Shown: piece by piece, positions 1 to 8,947 of the stretch
Layout of the letters: each line of letters begins with the position of its first letter
Position numbering within the stretch: the stretch's first letter is position 1
Source: Torymus aiolomorphi
Lineage: Eukaryota > Arthropoda > Insecta > Hymenoptera > Torymidae
Reading direction: 5' to 3'
NCBI GenBank assembly: GCA_036365515.1
Contig: CM070875.1
Location: 3,011,001 to 3,075,000, forward strand
DNA length: 64,000 nucleotides
Program-made: the position numbers and the translations under genes
Notes under the pieces: model-generated
The model's database searches: none
What the model saw: the letters and a program-made list of their open reading frames with translations, nothing else
Told to the model about the DNA's origin: nothing

Positions 1-598
1 TCTCTCTTGCACTGAGAGAAATGTCATATGAAAATTTGTTAAATATATAACAAAAATTGCTATATTATATAGGAACGGAAGGATATACTCGACATCTAAT
101 AATTTTTACTATATATATAGCAATTTATGGTAATAAGCTCAATTAAAAAAAAAATCTTGGTTGTATTCGAACCCTCGACCCTCGGCACGCCAGTCGAGCG
201 CGCTGACCACTTACCCACGGAGACTCTTGAGTGTAAAATTTTGGAACTTATACATTAGTCATCTTCCCTATAACCTCACCGCGATCAGGTGGCGCTGGCG
301 TCTGATAGTACTTTTTACTATATAAGTTAGTAAAACTTGGGATGTATATAATAAATATTATTAAAAAAGATTAAAAATTTTACTATATCTAAATTTTTAC
401 AATATAATACAATAATTTCCGCTCAAGTGTATTGGAAAATTTATTTTATAATATAATAATTATTTTTATAAATATAATAATTATTTCTTTATATATAATA
501 AAATACGTCACAAGTCGAGTATATCCTTCCGTTCCTATATAAAATAGCAATTTTTGTTATATATTTAACAAATTTTCCTATGACATTTCTCTCAGTGT
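1..598. mobile_element. Inverted-repeat element with a tRNA-like core (left edge possibly cut)
   Basis: Positions about 8-92 reappear as a near-exact reverse complement at about 509-598. Both arms share the run around GAACGGAAGGATATACTCGAC (left) / GTCGAGTATATCCTTCCGTT (right) and end near a CTGAGAGAAATG motif. The ~415-bp middle is AT-rich apart from a GC-rich tRNA-like block at 150-228 (minus strand). No ORF lies inside, so this looks like a non-autonomous terminal-inverted-repeat element. The left arm reaches the window edge, so a target duplication cannot be tested and the superfamily is unknown. Confidence 0.6.
150..228 (-). repeat. tRNA-derived (SINE-like) sequence
   Basis: On the minus strand the block reads as a degenerate tRNA. 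An A-box-like stretch (TGGGTAAGTGGTCAGCGCGC) is followed by a B-box-like GGTTCGAATAC about 35 bases later. The T-arm stem does not pair on the 3' side and no clear acceptor stem is seen, so it is not a functional tRNA gene. It lies inside the inverted-repeat element of 1-598. Confidence 0.45.
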
Positions 599-1745
599 GG
601 GATTAAATCTGTTTCTAACAATATTGCAGAAACCTTCCTCAAACATTCTCCGAAATCTTTCTAGTAATGATACAGCTAAAAAACATGATATATTTCATGA
701 AACATTTTGGAAACGTTTTTGAAAGGTTACTTGAAAAGTTTATTATTCCGACTCATTGACGTGTCAAGTAATGTTTTTAAAACCTTGCAGTAACATTTCG
801 CGAAATGTTACGAGAAAGGTTTTGTAAATATTCCAACATTATTTTTCGAAAAGTTTTTAAAAGGTTTCAACAACATTTCTGTCTTGGTATTAAATCTGTT
901 TCCAACAATATTGCAGAAACCTTCCTAAAACGTTCTCCAAAACCTTTCTACTAATGATACAGCGAAAAGACATGATATATTTCATGAAATATTTTGGAAA
1001 CGTTTTTGAAAGGTTACTTGAAAAGTTTATTATTCCGACTCATGGATGTGTTATGTAATGTTTTTAAAACCTTGCAGTAACATTTTCGCGTAATGTTACG
1101 AGAAAGATTTTGTAAATATTTCCAATATTATTTCTCGAAAAGTTTTTAAAAGGTTTTAACCACATTTCTCTCTTGGTATTAAATCTGTTTGTAACAATAT
1201 TGCAGAAACCTTCCTAAAACATTCTCCGAAATCTTTCTACTAATGATACAGCGAAAAAACATGATATATTTCATGAAATATTTTGGAAACGTTTTTGAAA
1301 GGTTACTTGAAAAGTTTATTATTCCGACTCATTGACGTGTCAAGTAATGTTTTTAAAACCTCGCAGTAACATTTCAAGAAATGTTGCAAGAAAGGTTTTG
1401 GAAATATTTCCAATACTATTTTTCGAAAAGGTTTTAAAAGGTTTCAACAACATTTCTCTCTTGGTATTAAATGTATTTCTAACAATATTACAAAAACCTT
1501 CCGAAAATATTCTCCGAAACCTTTCTAGTAATATGTGCAGCTAGAAAACATGATTATTTCATGAAATTTTTGGAAACGTTTTTGAAAGGTTAATTGAGAA
1601 GTGCATTATTCCGATTCAAAACAAGTCAAGTAATGTTTTCGAAATCTTGCAGTAACATTTCAAGAAATGTTACGAGAAAGGTTTTGTGAATATTTCCGAT
1701 ATTATTTCTCGAAAATTTCCTAAAATTTTTGAATATTTGTATAGC
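595..1745. repeat. Tandem repeat family A, ~288-bp period, about four units
   Basis: The marker ATTAAATCTG (ATTAAATGTA in later copies) starts at 602, 889, 1178 and 1466, giving spacings of 287, 289 and 288 bases. Each unit is AT-rich and built from short words such as GAAACCTTTC, AACATTTC and GAAATATTT on both strands. Short ORFs through it (for example 1332-1544) are by-products of the periodic sequence. No protein family is recognisable. Confidence 0.75.
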
Positions 1746-2040
1746 CTTTTAAAAATATTTTTTAGATTAAGAAAGCTTTTGAAAACCTATCCCAATAATT
1801 TCTTATAAATTTACCATTAGGATACACGTATAAATATAACGTGATATATTTTTGGAAGATTTGTAAGTGCGTGTGAGTGTGTGTGTTTGTATGCCTGTCT
1901 GTATGTATGTACACGAGTACAAGGCAAACGAATAAGTGGAACGGTCCAACGGAATCAACGCCAACGAAGTATAGAGGTATAGAAGTATGGAGGTATGCGG
2001 ACGATACCGCTTACACATCACACATAAAATGAAATATTTC
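1746..2040. repeat. Unique-like segment duplicated about 1 kb downstream
   Basis: The segment containing TTACCATTAG (1811) and following sequence to AGTATAGAGG is repeated at 2818-2960, an offset of 1007 bases. The tail GCGGACGATACCGCTTACAC (from 1997) reappears at 3282. This indicates a higher-order duplication of family A repeat plus this spacer. No coding potential is seen. Confidence 0.6.
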
Positions 2041-2810
2041 AGTGAAATATTTGATGAAACATTGCAAAAACCTTGCTAAAATATATCTTAAAAGGTGTAA
2101 AAACATTTTCAAAAATATTTCAAGAAAACATTACCAAAAACTTTTAAAAACATTTCGTAAACGTTTTAACTTACCACAAATAAAACATTTCAAAAAATCT
2201 TTTAAAAAGATTTTTAAAACCTTTTCCGAAACCTTTCTAGTAATGATACAGCGAAAAAACATGATATATTTCATGAAATATTTTGGAAACGTTTTTGAAA
2301 GGTTACTTGAAAAGTTTATTATTCCGACTCATGGACTTGTCATGTAATGTTTTTAAAACCTTGCAGTAACATTTTTGCGTAATGTTACGAGAAAGGTTTC
2401 ATAAATATTTCCAATATTATTTTTCGAAAGGTTTTTAAAAGGTTTCAAAAACATCTCTCTCTTGGTATTAAATGTATTTCTAACAATATTACAAAAACCT
2501 TCCGAAAACATTCTCCCAAACCTTTCTAGTAATATATGCAGCGAAAAAGCATGATATATTTCATGAAATTTTTTGGAAACGTTTTTGAAAGGTTAATTGA
2601 GATGTGCATTATTCCGATTCAAAACTAGTCAAGTAATGTTTTCGAAACCTTGCAGTAACATTTCAAGAAATGTTACGAGAAAGTTTTTGTAAATATTTCC
2701 AATATTATTTCTCGAAAATTACCTAAAATTTTTGAATATTCGTATAGTCTTTTAAAAATATGTCTTTTTTAGATTAAGAAAGCTTTTAAAAACTTATCTC
2801 AATAATTTCT
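2041..2810. repeat. Second block of tandem repeat family A
   Basis: The 288-bp repeat words return, including the ATTAAATGTA marker at 2467, followed by the same end sequence that precedes the duplicated spacer. The block is the second copy of the higher-order unit seen at about 1200-1745. The 101-aa ORF at 2042-2347 is lysine/phenylalanine-rich repeat read-through and is not supported as a gene. Confidence 0.6.
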
Positions 2811-2970
2811 TATAAATTTACCATTAGGAGATACGTATAAATATAACGTGATATATTTTTGGAAGATTTGTAAGTGCGTGTGTGGATGTATGTATACGAG
2901 TACAAGACAAACGAATGAGTGGAGCGGTCCAACGGAATCAACGCCATCGAAGTATAGAGGTAATAAGTAA

Positions 2971-3135
2971 GGGCGCCTCTACATGGAGTATGGCGTTCTC
3001 GAGAATGGCAGACTGGCATACCTAACTTTGTGAGAGCAACAAAGACAGACAATTTTCAAATGTGCTCTATCCTTCTCAATCTCATGGAGTTAGACTGCCA
3101 TTCTCGAGATCGCCAGACTCCATGTAGAGGCGCCC
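2971..3135. mobile_element. 165-bp MITE, possibly PIF/Harbinger-like
   Basis: The left arm begins GGGCGCCTCTACATGGAG and the right arm is its reverse complement, ending CTCCATGTAGAGGCGCCC. The arms match over about 43 bases with a few mismatches. TAA flanks both sides (2968-2970 and 3136-3138), which fits a 3-bp target duplication as seen in PIF/Harbinger elements. The element interrupts the second copy of the duplicated spacer, so it inserted after that duplication. It has no ORF. Confidence 0.65.
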
Positions 3136-3600
3136 TAACTATAGAGTAGAGAAGTCCGCTGAAAATATGTCCGCCGTTGTAGAAAGAGAATGAGAACGAA
3201 GAGGTCCTCTCTTTCTCTGTCAGACGCGCATGCATTAATAGAGACAAAGAGGGCCCTCTGATTTTTCTCTCTTTCTATCGAGCGGACGATACCGCTTACA
3301 CATGTGCCTATGTCTCCCCTCCTCTATACTTATTACCTCTATGCATTGAAGGCATAGAAAGCATGACATATGGTGTTATTTGTGGACAATCCTTTCCCAC
3401 ATGGCATGAAAAGTTTTGGTGAAACCTTTTAAGAAATATTTCATGAAAAGCTTGCCACAACCTTGCTGTAATATTACAGAAACCTCTCAAAAATATTTTC
3501 AGTGAGATTTCAGGAAACCTTACAGAAACATTTTAGAAGCATTTCAATTAATGTTGAAAGTAGACAATGAAAGTACATTTCATAAAATAATACTGCAAGC
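3136..3600. other. Non-coding spacer between repeat blocks
   Basis: The stretch holds CT-rich sequence, the duplicated GCGGACGATACCGCTTACAC tail (from 3282) and the start of repeat-like sequence with GAAACCTTTT words. I see no gene. Confidence 0.5.
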
Positions 3601-5950
3601 TTTTTTAAAGCTTTTATGAAATCTTTCTTACAACGTCTCTGAAAAGAAACGTGTAATATTTCATGAAATATTATGGCAAGGTGTTGAAAAAATTTCTCAA
3701 AAAGATGTTTTTATTCCTACAGAACCATTCAAGAAACATTCTTAAAACCTTGCAAAAATATTTTACGAAAGGTTATAAGGAAACCTTTCAAAAACATTTC
3801 CGGTATCATTGCCTGAAACGTTTTAGCAAAGTTTGAACAACGTTTTGGAAACGGTATTAATATCGTAAAAACACATTTCAAGAAATGTTACTGCAAGGTT
3901 CTACAAAGCTTTCCCAAAATTTTTCGCGCAAACTTTCTATAAAGAAACATTTCATAAATGTAACGAAAAGGTTTCAAAAGATTTCTTGGAAGGATTATTT
4001 TATAAAACTGAAAATGTGAAAAAATATTTACGAAACCTTTCAAAAATATTTCACGAAAAGTTATAAGGAAGCTTTCAAAAACATTTCCTGTATCATTTTC
4101 TGAAACGTTGTACAAAGTTTTCGGAACGTTTTGGATACTATATTGCCAGCGTGAAAACATATTTCAAGAAATGTTACTGCAAGGTTTAACAAAGCTCTCC
4201 CAAAATTTTTCTAGCAAACTTTCTATAAAGAAACATTTCATGAAATGTTATGAAAAGGATTCAAAAAGATTTCTTGGCAGGATTATTTTATGAAACTGAA
4301 TATAAAAAAATATTTCCGAAACCTTGCAAAAATATTTCGTGAAATGTTATAACGAAATCTTTCAAAAACATTTCCGGTAACATTTTCTGAAACGTTTGAC
4401 CAAGTTTTCGCAACGTATTGGATACGATATTGACATCGTGAAAAAACATTTCAAGAAATGTTACTGTAAGGTTTTACAAAGCTTTCCTGAAATTTTTCTC
4501 GCAAACTTTCCATAAAGAAACCTTTCATGAGATGTTACGAAAAGGTTTTAAAAAGATTTCTTGAAAGGATTTTTTATGAAACTGAAAATGTAAAAAAATA
4601 TTTCCGAAACCTTGCAATAATATTTCGCGAAAAGTTATGAGGAAGCTTTCAAGAACATTTTCTGTATCATTTTCTGAAACGTTTTAGAAAACTTTTCGCA
4701 ACGTTTTCGATACGATATTGATAACGTGAAAACCCAGTTACAAGGAATGTTACCGCAAGGTTTTGCAAAGCTTTCCCGAAGTTATACTCGCAAACTTTCC
4801 CTAAAAAAACATTTCATAAAATATTACGAAAAGGTTTCAAAAAGATTTCTTGGACGGATTTTTTTATAAAACTGAAAATGTAAAAAAATATTTTTGATAC
4901 ATTGCACAAATATTTCACTAAAAGTTATAAGGAAGCTTTCAAATAACATTTCCTGTATCATTTTCTGAACCGTTTGAGCAAAGTTTTCGCTACTTTTTGG
5001 ATACGATTTGACATCGTGAAAACGCATTTCAAGAAATATTACTGCAAGGTTTTACAAAGCTTTCCCGTAATTCTTCTCGTGTACTTTCTCTAGAGAAACA
5101 CTTCATGAAATATTACGAAAAGGTTTCAAAAAGATTTCTAGGAAGGATTATTTTATGATAATTAAAATGTGAAAAAATATTTCCGAAACCTTTCAAAAAT
5201 ATTTCACGAAAAGTTATAAGGAAGCTTTCAAAAACCTTTCCTGTATCATTTCCTGAAACGTTTTAGCAAAGTTATCGCATCCTTTTTGATTCGTTATTGA
5301 CACCATGAAAAATATATTACAAGAGATATTAGTTCGAGGTTTTACAAAGCATTCCCGAAATTTGTCTTACAATATTAGGGGAACGTTTTGAAAAGATTTT
5401 CTGCAATATTTTTTTTCACATAAACAAAAACAACAAAAAATATTCCTAAAACCTTGTAAAAATATTTTATGAAAGATTATTAAGGTAACCTTTAAAAAAA
5501 ATTCCTAGTATCTTTGCGTAAAATGTTTTTGAAATATTTTCGCATCAATTTAATTCGGTATTGTCGCCATTTCTCCAAAGAGACATAACATTTCATGAAA
5601 TATTATGGGATCGTTTTGTAAAGATTTCTTGGAAAGTTTCTTTAGGTAAAGAAACTATAATAAAATATTCCCCAAAAGCTTGCAAGAACATTTTACGTCA
5701 TGTTATGAGGAGACTAAAAAAAATTGAATGTATCATTGCGTTAATAGTTAACGAAATGTCTTAGCAACATTTATCATATGGTATTGACGCCATAAAAAAT
5801 TTCAAGTCATATCAGGGCCAGGTTTTACAAAGCTTTCAAGAATAGTTTATTACAACCTTTCCACAAAGAAATATATAACATTTTATGAAATATTATGTGA
5901 AGGTTTTGAAAAGATTTTGTATCAGGTTTTCTTTTCTCACACGCCCTTCT
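3600..5950. repeat. Tandem repeat family B, ~288-bp period, about eight divergent units
   Basis: The marker AGAAATGTTA (or close variants) lies at 3881, 4167, 4454, 4743, 5032 and 5322, giving spacings of 286-290 bases. Units share blocks such as CAAAGCTTTCCC, AAGAAACATTTCATGAAAT and TATCATTTTCTGAAACG. Copies decay toward the right end. Family B has the same period and word style as family A but a different unit sequence. ORFs within are repeat artefacts. Confidence 0.75.
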
Positions 5951-6303
5951 CTCGTCAATCAAAGGTTTCCTCGATTTTACTAAACTAGAGATTTCAACAG
6001 CGCGCGTTGCGCGCCCTAACCGCTAGAAAACGGTTCGACTTCCTGATTTAGACGCATGCGCACTACATGAGCCAATCACATAACGTTTATTTTGGCTTCA
6101 CAACATCCGGTCATGACTTTTTTATATAGGGATATTTCTTAGATTCCAATAAATATTAATTTGATTTAACTAAATATTTAGTTGTGTTTTATTGGTTATC
6201 TTATTAGTTCTACTAATTATTTAATCAAATCCAATACTTATTTATTTGATCTTGCAAATATTTTGGCAAATCAAGTGAATGTTTAATTGACAAGAGTACG
6301 AAT
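5951..6303. other. AT-rich non-coding spacer
   Basis: The spacer contains a small GC-rich palindromic word (CGCGCGTTGCGCGC near 6000) and then AT-rich sequence. No gene, RNA or clear element boundary is visible. Confidence 0.4.
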
Positions 6304-6307
6304 TTAA

Positions 6308-6822
6308 GGTCATACGAAGTACCGACACGATTCATACCTTACCGACACCTAAACTTGAATTTTTGTATCGTATTTAAACAAAAATTTTAGAAAAAGCATT
6401 CTTTCACGCCCTCCGGTCTTAAAGCCATGTTTAACTCAACCGCAGATCCCTAACTTATCGGTACATAAATATTATGTTTTTTATCACATCTAAACAAAAA
6501 TTTTAGGAAAAAGCGTTTTTCACACCCACCGAAATGGGATTAAGCATACCCTATTAAATTTCTAAATGATTCCATCCATTAGATTTTCCCAAAAACGTTT
6601 TTCAAATTAGTAATTAACTAGAACGAAGCATTAAACATTTCCAAATCCATTTTAGAAAAATCTAATTAATACAATGATTTAAAAATTTAATAGGGCATTT
6701 CACTTAATGTTATGTTGGAGAGCATGAAGAACTCTTTTTTTTTAATTCTTGTTTAAATACGATAAAAGAATTAAAGTTTAGGTGCCGGTAAGGTAGGGAT
6801 TGTGTCGGTACTTCACATGGCC
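6308..6822. mobile_element. 515-bp inverted-repeat element flanked by TTAA
   Basis: The left end (GGTCATACGAAGTACCGACA) and the right end (reverse complement GGCCATGTGAAGTACCGACA) form arms of about 75 bases extending to a shared ATCGTATTTAAAC. TTAA borders both ends (6304-6307 and 6823-6826). The middle carries a direct repeat of AAAAATTTTAG plus GAAAAAGC at about 6382 and 6495. No transposase ORF is present, so it is non-autonomous. TTAA suggests a piggyBac- or Kolobok-type element, but the TIR family is not recognised. Confidence 0.6.
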
Positions 6823-6960
6823 TTAACAAAAGAATTAGTTGAGTTTATTAAATATCATAGTCGAAAGTACTCAATATGTTGTCTTTTAATCAAATGTTTG
6901 CCATTTTTATTCAAGTCTACTCCATACTTAGCTAAAATTAAAATTTTGTACGGTAGAAGC

Positions 6961-7031
6961 GTTGCGTAGCGTAGTGGTTAGGGCATCAGCCTTGTAATCC
7001 GAGGGACTCGAGTTCGATCCCACCTTAGGTC
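6961..7031 (+). repeat. tRNA-Thr-like SINE head / degenerate tRNA
   Basis: A good A box (TAGCGTAGTGG, 6967-6977), an anticodon-like loop CTTGTAA that would carry TGT, and a B-box AGTTCGATCC (7011-7020) occur at tRNA spacing. Only one of five T-stem pairs forms and the anticodon stem has two mismatches. A T-run follows at about 7036. This is better read as a tRNA-derived repeat or decayed tRNA than as a working tRNA-Thr. Confidence 0.5.
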
Positions 7032-7249
7032 AAAATTTTTTTCTGCGTTTTTTCTGTAAGATAATTTGTAAATGCGAAATTGCGAACGATAATATTATTA
7101 TAAATTAATGCAAATATACAATAATTTAATATTAAAAAACATAACTGATATAATAACTATTCAGATATATTAAGTTGCAGGAGTTCAGGAAGGATCATCA
7201 ACTACAAGGAAAAAACTGGTTTTCAAAATTGTTAAAAAAAAATTGTTAT

Positions 7250-8115
7250 AAAATATTATTAAAAAATTTCTAATTCCGATAACTTTTGAAAAATATTTTT
7301 TGAAATCTTTTTAAAATGTTTCAAAAATCTTACTTGATGGTTTTGAGGCCTCTTAGAAACTTCCGTAAAACATTGTTGTATCCTTTCAAAAATATTTCAC
7401 AGAACTTTTCAGGAAACCTTTCCAAAATCTTTCACAAAATATTTTTAGAAAGGTTTCTAGAAACATTCTAAGAGATAGTTCAAATAACTTTCAAAAAGTT
7501 ACAGAAATGTTTCAAAAATATTTCTTAAAATAATTTAAAAAACCTTTCTGAAATCTATCATAAAACCTTTTTGATGGCTTCTATCGCGGACATAAATAAT
7601 TTCAGAAACCTTTCTGGAAATATTTCAGAAATATTTAAAAAATATTTTTAGAAAGGTTTCTAAAATGTTTTTGAAACATTTTAAGAGATAGTTCAAATAG
7701 TTTCAAAATGTTGCAGAAATGTTTCAAAAACATTTCTTAAAATAATTTTATAAAACCTTTCTGAAATATATCATGAAACCTTTTTGATGGCTTCTATCGC
7801 GGACATAAATTATTTCAGAAACCTTTCTGGAAATATTTCAGAAATATTTAGAAAAATATTTTTAGAAAGGTTTCTAAAATGTTTTTGAAACATTTTAAGA
7901 GATAGTTCAAATAGTTTCAAAATGTTGCAGAAATGTTTCAAAAACATTTCTTAAAATAATTTTATAAAACCTTTCTGAAATATATCATGAAACCTTTTTG
8001 ATGGCTTCTATCGCGGACATAACTTATTTCAGAAACCTTTCTGGGAAATATTTTTAAAATGTTTTCATCCTTTCTACGAAACATTTCCGAAACCTTTCAG
8101 AAATATTTCGTTTTA
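7250..8115. repeat. ~214-bp tandem repeat, about three units
   Basis: The marker CTATCGCGGACATAA occurs at 7581, 7794 and 8008 (spacings 213 and 214). Between markers the units read CTTTCTGGAAATATTTCAG and TTTTTAGAAAGGTTTCTA, the same word style as the 288-bp families further left. The array stops about 150 bases before the splice donor of the dynein-like exon, so it would lie in that gene's first intron. Confidence 0.7.
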
Positions 8116-8268
8116 TGTGGGCGAATCCTCTCTTATTTTCATTAACAACACATCGATGACAATGCTACTACTTATCACCGCTCTTGTTTTTATAATCGTT
8201 CAAAACAACTTCATAACCAAACACTATGCCCCTATACCATACCTCTATCGATTTCCCCAACGACTAAC

Positions 8269-8508
8269 CTTGAAAAACACCAGCGTATTCCCACCGCTGG
8301 ACAGCTCGCTCGTCAGCTTCACCCTGTACTCCGGGTATCCACTCGAGGTGAGCGGCACGGCGCACAGCGTCCTGCACTTCGCCTGGTCCAAGAACTTATC
8401 CAGCAACCTGCTCTCGTCGTTCTCCAGCTCATCGTCCGGCACGCTGACCCCGAAGTAGTCGTGCGCCGTGGAGATGATGAACGCGCGACGCTTGTCCGCC
8501 GCCACCAT
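8269..8508 (-). CDS. DYNC2H1: Dynein-2 heavy chain (DYNC2H1-like), first coding exon, partial
   Basis: This 80-codon exon starts at ATG 8508 in good context (gccaccATCG on the plus strand gives CGATGG) and ends in frame at a consensus donor (AAG|GTTAGT, 8269/8268). The peptide resembles the extreme N-terminus of cytoplasmic dynein-2 heavy chain: a basic start, then an F-I-x-T-x-x-x-YFG core (residues 8-20), a L-x-x-FLD segment (residues 36-41) and an ending LVFFK. Dynein-2 heavy chain is the retrograde intraflagellar transport motor of cilia; Drosophila beethoven is the fly homologue. No further exons are recognisable to the left, so the first intron must exceed 8 kb and the ~4,000-aa remainder lies outside the window. 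Family assignment is from remembered N-terminal similarity over 80 residues only. Confidence 0.6.
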
Positions 8509-8856
8509 CGTCCTCGCTTATCATCTACGTCTAGCTGTGCCTAAGAGTAGCTAACCAAAGGTATATAGCGAAGATGTATTTCGGAGACAGGTACGAGCAG
8601 AAGCGGACGGAGATCGAATACAACACAGTGGCAACAATCGCGCGCACGCGACCGGCCCGCGTCGCCATGGCGACGGCTGAGTGGCCGACAACAAAACCCT
8701 GACCGGCTATAGGTATACGTGCATCCTAGCTACGATGTTAGTAGTTGTATAATCTATCGTATATGTGTGTAATGTGGGGAGGGTTTTGGATTTTTTCGGA
8801 GGCCGTGGAGAATTTTCAGGCCGGCCTTGCTGACGAGGGAGCTGATTCGGTGCTTG

Positions 8857-8858
<2 letters not shown>

Positions 8859-8944
<86 letters not shown>
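8859..8944. repeat. (TA)n microsatellite
   Basis: Uninterrupted TA dinucleotide tract of about 86 bases. Confidence 0.97.

Positions 8945-8947
<3 letters not shown>

Noticed and set aside
2042..2347. 101-codon ORF rich in Lys and Phe
   Set aside because: Lies in a tandem repeat whose copies do not keep the frame.
595..5950. CRISPR-like direct repeats
   Set aside because: Units of about 288 bases without short repeat/spacer structure, in a eukaryotic intron-bearing context; these are satellite-type tandem repeats.
6961..7031. Functional tRNA-Thr gene
   Set aside because: The T stem is almost entirely unpaired and the anticodon stem has mismatches.
8117..8458. 113-codon plus-strand ORF opposite the dynein-like exon
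   Set aside because: Antisense shadow of the minus-strand exon, extended into the intron.
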